A stretch of 64,000 bases of DNA. It comes from Sphagnum magellanicum (Eukaryota; Streptophyta; Sphagnopsida; Sphagnales; Sphagnaceae). Under the pieces are notes generated by a model. That model had not been told where the DNA came from and did not search any database. It was given only the letters and a program-made list of their open reading frames with translations. Below are positions 1 to 12,022 of the stretch, one piece after another; the first letter of the stretch is position 1, and every line of letters begins with the position of its first letter. The DNA is taken from assembly GCA_021904315.1 (NCBI GenBank), contig CM038910.1, forward strand, positions 6,200,001 to 6,264,000. Reading direction: 5' to 3'. A program made the translations under genes and the position numbers.

Positions 1-1244
1 CAAATTGTTATGGTGGCCTAGGCCTTGGGCCACCACATCATAGGCAAAAGGCATTTGTGTTTGCCTTCAAGTATCCTAGGGTTATATTGCCCAAAACTAG
101 TTTTCTTTCAATGTTGCCCACAAATTATGCATAAGATTTGTTTAGGTTCATTACCCAAACATTGATTTTTTGTTTCCTTTGGGATTCGGGGTAGGGCAAA
201 ATGGGTTTTGGGGCTAGGGGGGTTGGCGCGGCGGGGAGGGGGGGCGGGGGTGTGTTTCTCTTTACCCACCAACCTACGCAATGTACATAGTTACATAGGT
301 CACCTATCCACCTACCTAAGCCACTTCTCTACTTACTTAGGTTATTGACCTTCCCACCTTGTAACTCATTTCCCCCACCCTTCACCCCAAAGGCGAAAAT
401 AATAAAAAAAAAAAATTTAAATTAAGGGTAAGGAAGGAATGAATTTTTTACATTCATTGGTAGCATTGAAAAAAAAACAGTATTGGACAATTTGTCCTTA
501 GGCTGCCAAGAGGCTTGGACAAGGTGGCTTGAAGAATGGGACACATTAGCCTAAGGTCATTCAGTGCCTTGGAAAGAACTAACCATATAATGCCTAGGTC
601 CTAGACTACATGAAGTTTTGAGACATAAAATATTCCAAGTTTAATACCACAAGCCCAAGCTATTATTCCATGTCTTATAGTCTTAAACAAAAAATATTAT
701 AGTCTTTACCCCAAGCATGATCAAATACTTGTCGATGTCATGGGGTCCCAAACATATAATATTTTAGTTTCAACCTTGAAGCTTAATCCAAATTTTTCAT
801 GCCCCTCACACCTCACTTTCATGGACTTCTAAAATTCTATAAATATTTTTTGTTTGGGATTATGGAACATTGATTTGGGCTTCAAATGATGTCACACCTT
901 GAAGCTCCACATCTATGCATTCTCGAGGACCTCCTAGACCAAAGAGACACAATCACCTTGTGAGCAGGTGATGCTAAACTCAACCTTAGCTGGTAGATGT
1001 TATTAGGGTGCATATGTTGTGTAGTTATTTTGAGCTAATTGTTGTTATGGAATTTTCTTTCCAACTTCATCAAGCTTTTTTCTAGTGGCTTTAGCAGATG
1101 TTCTGCATCCAAGTAGTCACCAGTGGTGTGCTTAAAGGATATGTTCAGTGTGTAGGAGGGCCCAACCACTACCCTATAGGCCTCTATGTTTTTATGGCAG
1201 AGATGCTTGCATATACAGGGACATGCTAAAATGAAATAAAAGTT
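1..1244. other. Gene-free AT-rich spacer with a G-rich tract
   Basis: No supported coding sequence. A G-rich stretch lies at about 222-252, with runs of five to seven Gs. It is followed by short CTACCTA/CTTACTTAGG-like words (285-350) of a kind that recur near 33.8, 39.9 and 62.6 kb. An A/T-only tract is at about 400-425. The short open frames here have no recognisable domain. Confidence 0.5.
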
Positions 1245-1556
1245 GTTCTCCATAAAAGTTGTTTCCTTTAGAAGCTTGTTGCATTGTTTCCTTCAGAAGC
1301 TTGTTAGGGCTTTCTTTCAGAAGCTTGTTGTATCTTTTGAAGCTTTTATTGTAGCTTTCCTTCAAAAGCTTGTTGCATTGTTTCCTTCAAAAGCCAGTTG
1401 CATTGTTTCCTTTATAAGCTTGTTGGGGCTTTCCCTCATAAGTTTGTTGGGGCTTTCTTTCAGAAGCTTATTAGGGCTTTCTTTAAAAAGCTTGTTGTAG
1501 CTTTCCTTTGAAAAGCTTGTTACAACTTTCTTTCAGAAGCTTGTTGCAGCTTGAAT
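1245..1556. repeat. 27-bp minisatellite, about 11 units
   Basis: Diverged units of about 27 bp follow one another. Each carries an AGAAGCTTGTT core followed by a T/C-rich half (GCTTTCTTTC or GTTTCCTTC). Because 27 is a multiple of three, several frames stay open across it and show a nine-residue period, for example repeated QKLV or SLLGLS. The local open frame at 1243-1500 is therefore probably a by-product of the repeat. A second array with the same unit length but a different core lies at 17.2-17.6 kb. Confidence 0.75.
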
Positions 1557-2209
1557 GAGGATATTGTTGACTTTTTTTTATTAACCATGTCTTTTGAGTT
1601 CTAGCCAACATCATGTTTGAATTTGCCCATTGCTTCCAGAAAGGCAACAAAAACTCAAGATGTTGATTATGTATGATGGTTTGTCCAAGTTTTTGGGAAC
1701 ATTATTATATGATTATCACCAAATCTAATTAGCAAATCTAGTCTCTAGCTAAAACCAATTTGGCAAAAGCCAAACCAACTTTGGATTCCCAAAATCATAA
1801 GTGATAGTTGGTGAACAAATTAATGTTTGTTTTACCCATCATGTGTGGCTAGAGATGGTGTTGCTAACTATGTGTGCAAGGAAAGGCATAAAAGGCTAGA
1901 AAACAATAGTAGTTAAATTATGGTCATCAAAGAAAATTGCCTGCCATTGACCCACTTCCCAAGCTTGTTGGTTCAAGTGAATATGGTTGGTCATTCATGC
2001 CAATTACATCCCAAAACATGGGTCCTCTTCATGGCATCCCAAGTGTGCCATGTGAAGGAGGGCACCTTGTTCTTATTATACAAACTGGCCCTCATTTGAC
2101 AACATTATCCAACCCTAATTTAGGTGCAAGCAATGGGGCATAAATCATTTCACCCATTAGTGTCCAAACTAGCAACATACATAAGGTCTAACGAGTCTCA
2201 AAGAAAATA

Positions 2210-2626
2210 GTAGAAATTGAGATGCAACGCCGAAAAGTAGATGGTAAAAAACCCCAATCCATCCAAGTTGATTTAGGAGGCTTTGTTACAGGCTATTCCA
2301 CTAATAAACCACAGTTTGAAAACTCAATGCAAAGGCTTTGAACCAAGTATATGGATGTCTCCATTGTCCTTGTGAAAAACCAGAACCCACAAGATATGGT
2401 TGATCTTAAGGTAGAGTTAGATGAAGAATTTGAGTACTTGGGAAATCAATTGTCATTTCCTGGGTTGAAAGAAGCTATGCGGTGTGCCTTGAAATATGAG
2501 AGGTCACACCTAAAAGGACTTTGGGAGAAGGATCCATCTCATGGTCCAGCCCTTGATGTATCAGATGAAGCATGGCAAAAGCTTAAGTTGTATTGGAATT
2601 CTCTAGAGCAAGTGTCCATGGTATAA
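2210..2626 (+). pseudogene. Decayed Ptta/En-Spm (CACTA)-type transposase-associated fragment
   Basis: One frame reads from about 2210 (KKIVEIEMQRRKVDGKKPQ) through an in-frame TGA at 2339-2341 to a 91-codon open stretch at 2351-2626. It contains FPGLKEAMRCALKYERSHLK and VSDEAWQKLKLYWNSLEQ. The order of parts (basic linker, short D/E-rich segment, a helix with spaced basic residues, then V-S-x-x-x-W-x-x-L-x-x-Y-W) resembles the conserved region of plant Ptta/En-Spm transposase-associated proteins. That assignment rests on remembered family pattern, not a search. The upstream and in-frame stops show it is not functional. An uncharacterised decayed plant gene is the alternative. Confidence 0.4.
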
Positions 2627-3329
2627 AACTTGACCCTTTTTCACGTTGATTATGTGATAGCCAACAGCCTAGATCTAGATGCATAGTTTAGATGAAGCCA
2701 ACTACATTTTTTGGTTTTAATAATGCATTTCAAATATTTTTCTAGGTTTAGATGGTTTACATTGCATGGTTCCATTTTGGGAAACTTGTGTTGTTTATGA
2801 GGGGATTTAGTGCACAAGATATGTTTTAATAGCTCCATAGGACAACTTACTATTTTGGAAATGTGTTTGAATAGGCAATGAAGGCTTATAGGGCAAAAGT
2901 TCAAAAACTTGGCCATTTTGGTAGGAAAGGGAAGGTTGGGGTTCTCCAAGACTTGGTGAGTTAGGTTCCCACCATTTTCATGATTACAAAACTTGAGTAA
3001 TTAGACAATTTATTTCAGGTTTGACAATGGCCTATCCATGTACATATAAAGCTTCATGGTTCATCCAAATGTGTCATGGGATCTATTACATAGTGTGCAA
3101 GTCAAGAACAACCTTCCTCCATCACCAAGGTGGCACAATAGTTGGCTGATTTTTCTAATAGCAAGGTACACACCAAACCTAAACAAAGTTTGATCTACTA
3201 TATTTGATGTGATAGGATTTGTTTTGGGCATTAGATGTATAACTCATAGTCATAGTTCACAAATGAAAAAATTTCATGTTACTTTTCTGATTTGGATTGG
3301 GGAGGTTGTGATAGGAAGCTTCGAGTGGC

Positions 3330-3584
3330 ATGGGGAGGTTACAAAAATTGGAGCAATCAAACACTGTTCTCAACAATGCCCTACAGCTGATGACAGAAAA
3401 GATTGGGTCAATCCAAGCTTTGCATGACCACTCTCAAAGGACACAGGTGGAGGTGATGGACAAAGCGTCATCCATGCAATCATGGATGACAAAGTTTGAC
3501 AATAATTTGTCAACAATAACTGGACTCTTGTCAAGGCTAGAAACCCTCCTTGCTAACTCACAGCTACCTTTTGCACAGAAGTAA
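3330..3584 (+). pseudogene. Coiled-coil remnant, probably part of the same decayed element
   Basis: An 84-codon plus-strand open stretch (LQKLEQSNTVLNNALQL, then TITGLLSRLETLLANSQ) has heptad-like leucine and isoleucine spacing typical of a coiled coil. It has no identifiable catalytic domain. It lies between the 2.2-2.6 kb and 4.45-4.72 kb remnants on the same strand, so it may belong to one broken accessory gene of a CACTA-type element. The link is inference from position and strand. It could also be an unrelated chance frame. Confidence 0.3.
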
Positions 3585-4257
3585 TTTGTTGAAACCTTTG
3601 CATGTGAGAATGGTGGTGGGGAATTGCATGTAGTGGAAGAAGGGGTAAGGGCAAAAAGAATCTTGGAAGGAGTGGTGGTGGTGGACAAAAGTGCAATAGA
3701 AAGCCCACCAATAGAATCCTAGCCCACGTAACAATACTTAGGGTTTACCCAGTTTGTTGAGGAACCTGCATGCACAAAGAAAGTTAACCTTGCAAATGGG
3801 GACGAAATCACAAAGAGTAATGGGATGGAACCTAAAGCACTTGAGGTTCAAGAGAAACCTAAAGCATTATCACTGGAAGGTACTTAATGCCATCCCGAGT
3901 GTGCATAAATGATGCTTCAAACATTTGTCCACTTGATCTATATTTATGTTCACATTGGGGTTGAAGTATATGTGCATGTTTTGGTCAAGTACCAACTTCA
4001 AGGGACTCATGCTTGTGGATGGTACATAGCCACAGGTGCAAAGGAATCAAGTGGGCAACTAGAGGCTAGGAATGAAACTGAACCAATGATTGGCAACATT
4101 ACTAAGCCCACCCATGGAATAGTTGGGAAGGAAAACCTTAATTTGGGTAGAAGGACAATTGTTCAAAAGGCCATAGTACCTACAACATCAACGCGGGAAA
4201 CATAGTCAAGCAAGGGAACCATGAAACCACAAAAGGTACGGGCTCCAACCTTGTTTG

Positions 4258-4392
4258 AAATTACAATCCTATAATTTTTTGTTGATGAAGGATCTTTATT
4301 TGAAATTGCATTCCTATAATCTTTTTGCTAATGAAGGATCTTTACTCAAAATTGCATTATTGTAATCTCTTGTTGATGAAGGATTTTTACTT
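4258..4392. repeat. Tandem repeat, about 46 bp, three copies
   Basis: The word GATGAAGGATCTTTA and its variants recur at about 4284, 4330 and 4375, each followed by AAATTGCATT...ATAATCT. The spacing is 45-46 bp. The units differ at several positions, so the array is not recent. Confidence 0.7.
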
Positions 4393-4453
4393 TAAAGTTG
4401 GTGTCTCCATTGTGTTTTTGGGCATATAGGTCAATAGGGGCACCAAAGTGTAA

Positions 4454-4717
4454 TTGTTTAATGGTGCCAATGTCAATCGGATAGTGGCCACTAGAAGGAT
4501 TATAAGACTTTTAGGGATTGATTCTTACCATGGCAAACCAATATCTAAAAAATATTATTTAGTTGGGGTTGAAGATGTAATGGATGGTAAGGTCCCATTG
4601 TTTGTGACAAACGAGGCAGATGATCCGCCTCAACTACACCTCAAGGACATAGTAGGGACCACCACTTTATGGGACCGTGAATACCTTGTTTTAACCAATG
4701 TTCCTGATTCATCATAG
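4454..4717 (+). pseudogene. Possible C-terminal piece of a Ptta/En-Spm-type accessory gene
   Basis: An 87-codon open stretch contains KKYYLVGVEDVMDGKVPLFV and HLKDIVGTTTLWDREYL. This resembles the small C-terminal domain that follows Ptta-type plant transposase-associated proteins: a beta-rich segment, then a short helix ending in a W-x-R/K-x-Y/L motif. It lies on the same strand as the 2.2-2.6 kb remnant. The family call is from memory of the pattern and is weak. The stretch just upstream is closed in all useful frames. Confidence 0.3.
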
Positions 4718-4719
4718 AC

Positions 4720-7590
4720 CATACAACTTGGTTGCCTCACCAAGTTGTGTTTTCATATAATTTTTTTGCCACTCTACTATAAGGTCTACATGTCTCAAAT
4801 GGACTAGAAGCCCATTCACTAGTCTAGTTAATAGTCTACAAAAATTGTTAAAAAATTTGGTATGGAATAAGGTGGTAAGGATCCATGCATGCTAATTTAT
4901 GGAAACTATTTTACAATTAAAAGATGGGGTTGCTGATGTGACTAATGTAGTAATGAAGGTGGCCTCAAAGGATCATGTGTAAAGGGTTTGCGCTGCATTT
5001 ATATGTTGTGCATATTATACCATGGATTTTCTTGGTTGATTATGTTCAAGAGGGCTTGGGACATTGGTGCAATGGAAGAACTATACATGGCCTAAAAGTA
5101 TGTTGTGAGTTTATTGCCATAACTCCATGAACATTTCTTTGTTAGCTTTTAGTGTTAAGTATATTCAGTGGCACATTTGGAAAATTAACTTGAAATTCAT
5201 CCATATTTTTTTTATATTAGTTGTCTCTTTAGTGTAGGGGGCATGGTGACTAGTAGGTAGACAAGCTTCATCTAGCCTAAGGCATGTTAATTGCCTTATG
5301 ATTGTTCGTGCTTAATAAGGCGTGTAATTTTCATTGAATTTAGTGCATATTTTGCCCAATGTTGGTGGGGATTTGGGGTTGGTAAGCATGTGTAGGGTAT
5401 TTAGAAACAATGATATCAAGGCTATGTGGATGAATTATTACTCTCCTTAAGAGTATTCAAATAAGTATGAATAAAAGGTTTGGCCTATCCATAATACTTG
5501 ACTCTGATGATATGTCGATGCCTTACTATAGATTACCCAATGATGAAAGGTATTTGCAAGCCAATGAAGGTTTAGAGCATTTGCATTGGTCTAAGAAATT
5601 TTGTGGAACACTAATTATTCCCAAGATAGTACATAATTTGTAAATGCATTTGCAAGACTTATATGTAGTTTCGAAAGTTTATTAGGTGAAGTTGATTTTG
5701 ATAATAGTTACTTCCTTGATTTTGGTAGCTTGAAAAGGTTGATTTTCCATATCCCAAATTTCACATCATAGTTAACTGCAACACATGATTACATTTTTGT
5801 TGAACATTGCAATTGTTTTGTATTGTTTGAGTTGTGGAAACCCTAATACCTTTGTGTGATGGTTACAAGACATTGTTCATGGAAGTTTATCATTAGGGGC
5901 ATGGAATTTTTGTCCTTGGAGTTATCCCCGTTATTAGAATATAATAGACTTTGTTGCAATTTCACACTTCCAATGGTTGGTATGTGGGCTCTTTTGGTTC
6001 TAGATTTAAAATGAACCAAAATAGGAAGTCGCATATTTACAACTAATTGTAGGAGTTAGTGGAGTGTTGCATCTTGAATTCCCTTTAATTAAGGTTTGAA
6101 GATAAGAATGCAAACTAGATGTACTAGTGATTTCATTAGATTTCATTTGTTTAACTTGCATGGTTTGTATACTATAATTATTCCAATAAAGATTCAACTT
6201 AATGCCAATTGCATTGTAATCCATTGGTCAACTCAATATCAACTATAATGACAAAAGAAAATAGACATGTTAGCTTCCTTGCAACTAATCTTGACCTCTT
6301 TTCTTACATATATTTCCCATTATACTAGTTAGGCTTTGTACTTAAGCTCAACTCCTTTCACAACTCTGTTGATGCACCTTGTGCCTTAACATTATTTCTA
6401 AATCCAGTCAACCTACCAACTAAATTTTTGCAATTGTTCGACTTTTGTTATGGGAGTGTGAGTGTGCCACACACCACTTCATTACTAGCCATCCGTTCCA
6501 TCTATCGTATTGTGCAAAATGGTGCACAATTTTAAAAATGCCATGTGTTGCCCCACTATTAACCTAAATGCTCCACAAACATAATTGCAATAGTCGACCT
6601 TGTAACTCAATCTCTACTACGACTAATCCATTAAACATATGAAATCGCCATGTGTTACTTCACTATTGGCCAAATTATTTTCTCATTGTAGTTGCAACAT
6701 AGTCGACTTTCCAACTAATCCTTTACTTTGGGTCGACTATTGGTTTAGGGTTACAAGTGTGCCACGTGTCACCTCACTACTGGACAAACACTCCAACTTG
6801 CATACATCTAGTATAGTCTAAATTACAACTAAATGTCTGCTGATGTCATGCCTAGTCAACGGATGAAATTCACCCACCATGCGAGGGTAGTTGACAACAT
6901 CCTTCAATTAGATTGGTAGAACATATGCAACTAAAATGGTAAGTAGTGGCTATTGATATGGTATTGACACGTGGCAAACACTTTGACTGTAATGACACTT
7001 TTGACTTGTACTTATCGACTTTGTTGGTTTGTAGTTGAAAAAAACATTTCCCAATTGTAAAAAATAATTTGCAACTGTTTTTGTAGTTTTCAACTATGTT
7101 TGTAATTAAACAATAGTTGAAAATGTAGTTGCAAAAGGGGGGGTTTTCTACTAGGGCTACAAATACAAAAAACAATGTTCAAACTTGGAAGTCGTTACTT
7201 TTGTGGAGGAGTTATGGCCCAAGGTATATTAGAAAAAAATCATTACTAATAATGAGACTAACCTAGCATTTACCAAGGGAATTGTGGCACAATGGAAGGG
7301 GTACAAAGTCAACTACGCAAAGTTTGGAACAAAAATGCAATTTCAAGGTGGGCAAACACACAAAGCAACTCAAAATTATTAATTCAAAAGTAGGAAGAGG
7401 ACACTTGACTTTTTTTGAAAAAAATGCAAAATTAAAAAACATAAACCCAAGTAAGGGGACAACATGGAGAGACATTGGTCAATGTAGCAACATTGTGACA
7501 ATATCTAATTTTGGGAAGCAAAAACAAACTTGTGAAACTAAAGGGACAAGTTCTGAGCTACAAGATTCATGAAAAGGAAAAACAAAAGAT
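4720..7590. other. Spacer with four diverged CCACGTG-type repeats
   Basis: I see no supported gene. Between 6464 and 6785 the pattern GTGCCAYGTGTYRCYTCACTA recurs four times (about 6464, 6539, 6645, 6760) at irregular 75-115-bp spacing. The last copy contains a G-box core CACGTG, and another CACGTGG is at about 6968. This looks like an old diverged tandem repeat. Regulatory function is not implied. Confidence 0.4.
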
Positions 7591-7599
7591 TTAATCATT

Positions 7600-8715
7600 A
7601 AAAACAATGAAGAGGTTGGAGAAGTCCAACACAGTGGAGATTTATTGTGACCCTAGCCTTGGGCTCACGACCAAAACAAGGGCTTGCAAAGGTGTGGGCT
7701 AAACATGAAGCCTGGGAGTCACATTTCATCTTCTCGGGAATGTAGGAGAGTGTGAGGGAATGAACCCACACACTCCCAAATGGGCTCCCACTTTGAGAGT
7801 TAGAATCCTGATGGAATTGCAAATCTTCAGACAATGATTTTAGGGGTGAAAACTCATTGGATTAAAAAGTTTTTTATACCATTGGAAAGCTCTTGAGACT
7901 TAAATGTTTAAAGTTGGCTTACATGACCAATTTGGAGACTTAAAACACAAGTTATGGCAAAAAGAAAGGTCGGGATTCAAATTGCCAATTTGACTCCTGA
8001 CCACTAAAAGTCTAGAATTGTCCTAATTTACTTATATATAGGTGCCATGCCACATATCGTTGGAAAGCTTGTGATGAGGGCTATAACTTTGGTTTAAACC
8101 TCACCTCAATCGGAGGTTTTCACACAAAGTTATGGGCTTCCAAAATTGTGGGAGTCCCAATTTCGATAATCTTGGGAATCCCAAGACAAAATGACATTTG
8201 GGTGTAGACCCCATGGCCAAGCATAAAAAAAACTATAAGGTGAAAGTGGTGGTTTCCCTTAAGTTTGGGCCATGGTGAATTTTGTGAGTTTGTGTATGCA
8301 TGTGGCTCATCCATGCACTAAAAGTGCTATAACTACACATTAACCAACTTGTTGTTTGGTTTGTGCAAGCTCGTGTGAATAATTGACCCACTTGTCACTC
8401 TTCCTAGTCCTTATCCCAAAGCTCCAACCCACCCCTCTTACCCCCAAAGTGTTATGAGTTAGGGAATGCATCCCAACTCCTTCTGATGTTTTCAACTTTG
8501 GATTCGCATTTGAGTCTTACGAGGAGTTTGGGGGTGTGCCAAGATTGCTTTAATCATGTTATTGACGTTAAAAAATGTAAGAATGTGGCCAATGAAAAGG
8601 CAGATGCATTAAGGAAAATTAAAAAATGAAACAAATTGGGAGGTTTGAGTAAATGGACTCACAATAGGTGTTGAATCATGTGGTAGACTTTTGTAGATGA
8701 TGGTGAAAGGATAAC
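7600..8715. other. Spacer with LTR-like conserved phrases
   Basis: The phrase TTGGAAAGCTC/TTGTGA followed by ACAAGTTATG or ACAAAGTTATGG occurs at about 7880-7950 and 8060-8130, and in weaker form near 26.58 kb. Such phrases are common in old LTR-retrotransposon non-coding regions of large plant genomes. No LTR pair, primer-binding site or reverse-transcriptase frame could be assigned, so only an old repeat is claimed. Confidence 0.3.
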
Positions 8716-9243
8716 ATGATTTGCAACATCATCATGGTTGAATCAAGGGTGAAAATTTGCACAAAGATATTGCATTACAATGAAATTATGTTTTCTAGTC
8801 TAAAACATGAGCTTTTCAGTTTAAATGGGGCTATTGAAAACTTAGAAGAATGCCAACATTTTACTTTAACACAAAGGCAAGCATGTGAGATTAACAATGT
8901 TGAATTTCAAATCATACAGATTACAAATGTAAAGCTAAAGGACGTTGAAAACAAGCACAAGGAATTGGTAAAAAAGAGATAGTTGCAATAGGTTCAAATC
9001 AATTTGTAGTTGGAGGTGGTTGACAAGTAAAAGAACCGACATAAAGTACTACAATAGGAGTACTTAAGGTTGCTAGAAACACACTACAAAGACTACATTA
9101 CCAACTTTGATCAACTTGACCAGGTAAAGAAAAGTTTGAAAGTAGTGGCAGAACTATTGGAAGAGATCAAAACAACATTAGAAGGGACAAACACAAACCT
9201 AAATACTTTAGCTTTGTTAGCAAGTTTTGATGCTAAACATTGA
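8716..9243 (+). pseudogene. Broken coiled-coil reading frame
   Basis: The frame from 8716 is open to 8982 and continues past scattered stops to a TGA at 9241-9243. Readable segments are FSSLKHELFSLNGAIENLEE, KLKDVENKHKELVKKR, LRLLETHYKDYITNF and LKVVAELLEEIKTTLEGTN. Together they give a Lys/Glu/Leu-rich, heptad-like pattern over about 170 codons. Three or more in-frame stops between 8980 and 9070 make it a pseudogene. No domain is recognised. A similar type of segment occurs on the minus strand at 19.4-19.9 kb. Confidence 0.4.
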
Positions 9244-9249
9244 TTTTGA

Positions 9250-10437
9250 TTTCATGGGTTTGCATGCATAGATTTAACAATTTTTCTTTTGTAAGGCCTA
9301 GTTTATACTTGGCAATTTTGTTATCAAAGTTTTATACATAGACATAATTACAATTCAAGGAACCAAGTAGGCAACTCTAAGGTTGTTACTATGCAAGTTT
9401 ATGTTGAAAATCTAATTACCCTTCCCATGCCTTACTGTGTAAATAATCAAGAATACACATAAGTTTTTAAACTTTTACTTGAAGGATAGAATTTGACTTA
9501 GATCCAACCTTCAAATCCTTCCACATTTTTTAGTTTGTTGCCTTCCTACATACATGATTACAGAATGGGTCCAATTAAAGAACAAATGTGAACTTCTAGA
9601 CTATATAAACTTGGGCTTACAATGACATAAAATTGATTAATGGCAGATCAAACACTCCCTTAAGAATGGGCTGCAATAGATAACCAAGCAAAACCCAATG
9701 AGTTCAAGTACCATGGTTCCAAAAACTTCAAACTAGGGTGAAAGCACAAAAAGCCCCCCCAAAATTGTAATCACATGTACAATCTTTTTGCAATTAAATT
9801 TTTTGGTAATGTATGGACATCACATCTTGGATTATTTTTGTTCATTTTAAGTATATTTGATTAGTTTAGACTTCATATAATAAATTATTTTGAAAAATTC
9901 AACAAACATTGAAGAATTTGAACGTATGGAGTATATCCATGACAAAATAATACATGTCACATAGTTTGAAAATTTGAATATACACTTCAAAACTAGGGTT
10001 GTGGATGGAATTCGTGGGTGAATTTTTTTATAGTGTATGATATTGATATACATCAATTAAATTTAAGACAAGCTAGAAATTTAAAGTTTTTGGATGAAAT
10101 TTCATTCAAAAATTGTGTTTTTTTCATTTGTTTAGTAATGAATGCATAATAATATTTTATTTCTAAGAAAAAACTACTACCATATAAAAAAGGAGGAGAT
10201 TTTATAGATGGGCATTGCATTATTTTTTCAATTTTCTTTTGTTTAGTAATGCTTCATGAATCATAAACATGAGGCTTTAGGGCCATTGGAAAATTATAAA
10301 CTATATACTCTTTATACATTGATTTTATCCAATCTTCCTCATCTAACCATTGGATCAAAATTAATTTTGATTCAAAAATGTTATTGTGCAAATTTTAAAT
10401 TTTTTTACTTGTGTTTAGGATAACAAATCATGCCATC
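9250..10437. other. Gene-free AT-rich spacer
   Basis: Nothing beyond AT-rich unique-looking sequence is supported. The few open frames are short and biased to Ile, Lys and Phe codons. The spacer ends at the AAGG flank of the LTR element. Confidence 0.5.
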
Positions 10438-10441
10438 AAGG

Positions 10442-11325
10442 TGTAACCGAAAAGGAGAGGGACCAACAACAACCAGACCCCTCAGGTTGTGCTTGCTTTT
10501 GACAAATGCGAGCATCAGGCAATCACACATCAAAGAAACAGCATGGCAACATCACTGATCTAGATCCAAACGAGAGATTCAATACTGGAGTAGAACAAAC
10601 TCGCCCGAACCTCTGCAAACACGACTCCTACACAGAACCTCTAGGATCAAAACTCATGGTTCAGATTTCACAAAGGTCCGCGACAGCACAAGCTTCCACT
10701 CTCCCAGTGTGTTGATCAATGGTGTGGCAACTACTCTGCTAACCGATTGAGCTCTCCCCAAAAACAAACCACTCGATCTGCCTATCTATACATTCCCAAA
10801 CTTCTCCGGTCTACAACATCGATCCTTGCTTACGAATTGACTCCCACCAGGCTCAGGAGCTAGCCATCCTCTAGTCGCCAACGCAGCGGAAGAAAATCGG
10901 CAACTAGCAATCTCCTAACTCCTCTACATTCTCCAAAGTCCTTCACCTCTTCTCTGTTGCTCTCTGAAAATCTCCTACTTCCTCTTTGTACAATTTCTGA
11001 ACTCACTAGCACGTTCTGCCTCTGCTAAACTCTCAGGACCAGACCTCAATTGCCGCTCTCCTCCCCATGAATGCCAACTTCCGGCACCCGCATGCATTCC
11101 CACCGCCTTAGACCATAAAGGCCAGCACCTCCGTTGCCATAATCTCGTGCCGTCTTTCTCAAGTGGTGAGCTTCCATGATCCAACCAGAGCAGCCACCAT
11201 GCAATTCCTTGTAGCAGTAATGGAGAAGTCTACGCAGCCAAAATTAACGATGGCAGTTAAAACAAAATAAAATCTCAACGAAAGGTTGTGTTCATACTAG
11301 AGTAGTGACCTGTTTTCGTGTTACA
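10442..11325 (-). repeat. 3' LTR of the gag-only element
   Basis: This 884-bp copy starts TGTAACCG and ends GTTACA on the plus strand. It matches the copy at 14011-14894 along its length with about 21 substitutions by eye. Just inside it, on the minus strand, GGAGGGGTTACATA (about 11326-11339) is the candidate polypurine tract. Short open frames inside it (10506-10715, 10975-11184) are repeated in the other LTR and are not treated as genes. Confidence 0.9.
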
Positions 11326-11395
11326 TATGTAACCCCTCCGTTCTTGAGAAAGCTGAGTCCTTCAGCCTCATTCAATCTGGTTCAATATGATAGAT

Positions 11396-12022
11396 CTAAA
11401 GTCCCCTACGAGACCTTTCACACTGGTGCCCATCATGAACTTCCCCTTGCAGCTCAAGCTCTTTTGATCTCTCATTGTCCTTATCTGCAGTAGTTGAATC
11501 CTCAAATTTGTTATGGACACTGCTCTTGCAAAATGCAGGTCTGATACCAACTGCTTCATTCTCCACCACTACACAGGGAACTGTTTCCAGAACCCCAGAT
11601 CCTCCTGAGCTCTCATTGTCTTCGATTGCAGTAGGACTATTCTGAGACTCATTCTGGACAGCATAATCACATAATGCAACTTCAAGATCCACAACAATCT
11701 CCTTGCTCTTTGTTGTTGCAGATGGAACGACTTCAGAGATACTACTCAGTCTTGGGCTCTCCTTGTACTTATCTGTAGAACCTGGTGCATTTGAATTCTC
11801 TTCAAACTCGTCCTGGACAATATTCTTGTTGAGCATCACAACCTCAATATCTGAAAGTGGTTGGTCACTTTCAGAGACTACAACTTTTGCCTGTTCAAGA
11901 TCAGTGAAATGCACTTCCACTTGCGGTTCCAATGAGAGACACTGTTGATGTTTGAATTCTCCAGGATCAGAGCTATTTGAAACATCACCATGACTGCTAG
12001 CTTCCACCATTTCTGCATCCAA
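11396..12022 (-). CDS. Acidic C-terminal extension of gag in the -1 frame
   Basis: A 208-codon open stretch begins after a TAG near 12034 (first in-frame codons TTG GAT GCA GAA). It is rich in Glu, Asp, Ser and Val (KSKEIVVDLEVALCDY, LETVPCVVVENEAVGIRP), like the tail of the upstream gag frame, whereas the upstream frame turns Trp/Met/Ile-rich at the same point. Moving from the upstream frame to this one needs a single -1 step within a T/G-only run (TTTTGTTTTGG, about 12018-12028). It is therefore either a frameshift mutation in a once-continuous gag or a programmed -1 site. No enzymatic domain is visible. Confidence 0.6.
   Translation of the reverse strand: MDAEMVEASSHGDVSNSSDPGEFKHQQCLSLEPQVEVHFTDLEQAKVVVSESDQPLSDIEVVMLNKNIVQDEFEENSNAPGSTDKYKESPRLSSISEVVPSATTKSKEIVVDLEVALCDYAVQNESQNSPTAIEDNESSGGSGVLETVPCVVVENEAVGIRPAFCKSSVHNKFEDSTTADKDNERSKELELQGEVHDGHQCERSRRGL

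Noticed and set aside
10506-11184. Open frames inside the LTR (69 codons on each strand), repeated in the other LTR
   Set aside because: They occur only because the LTR is repeated; they lack domains and fall in U3/R/U5 sequence.
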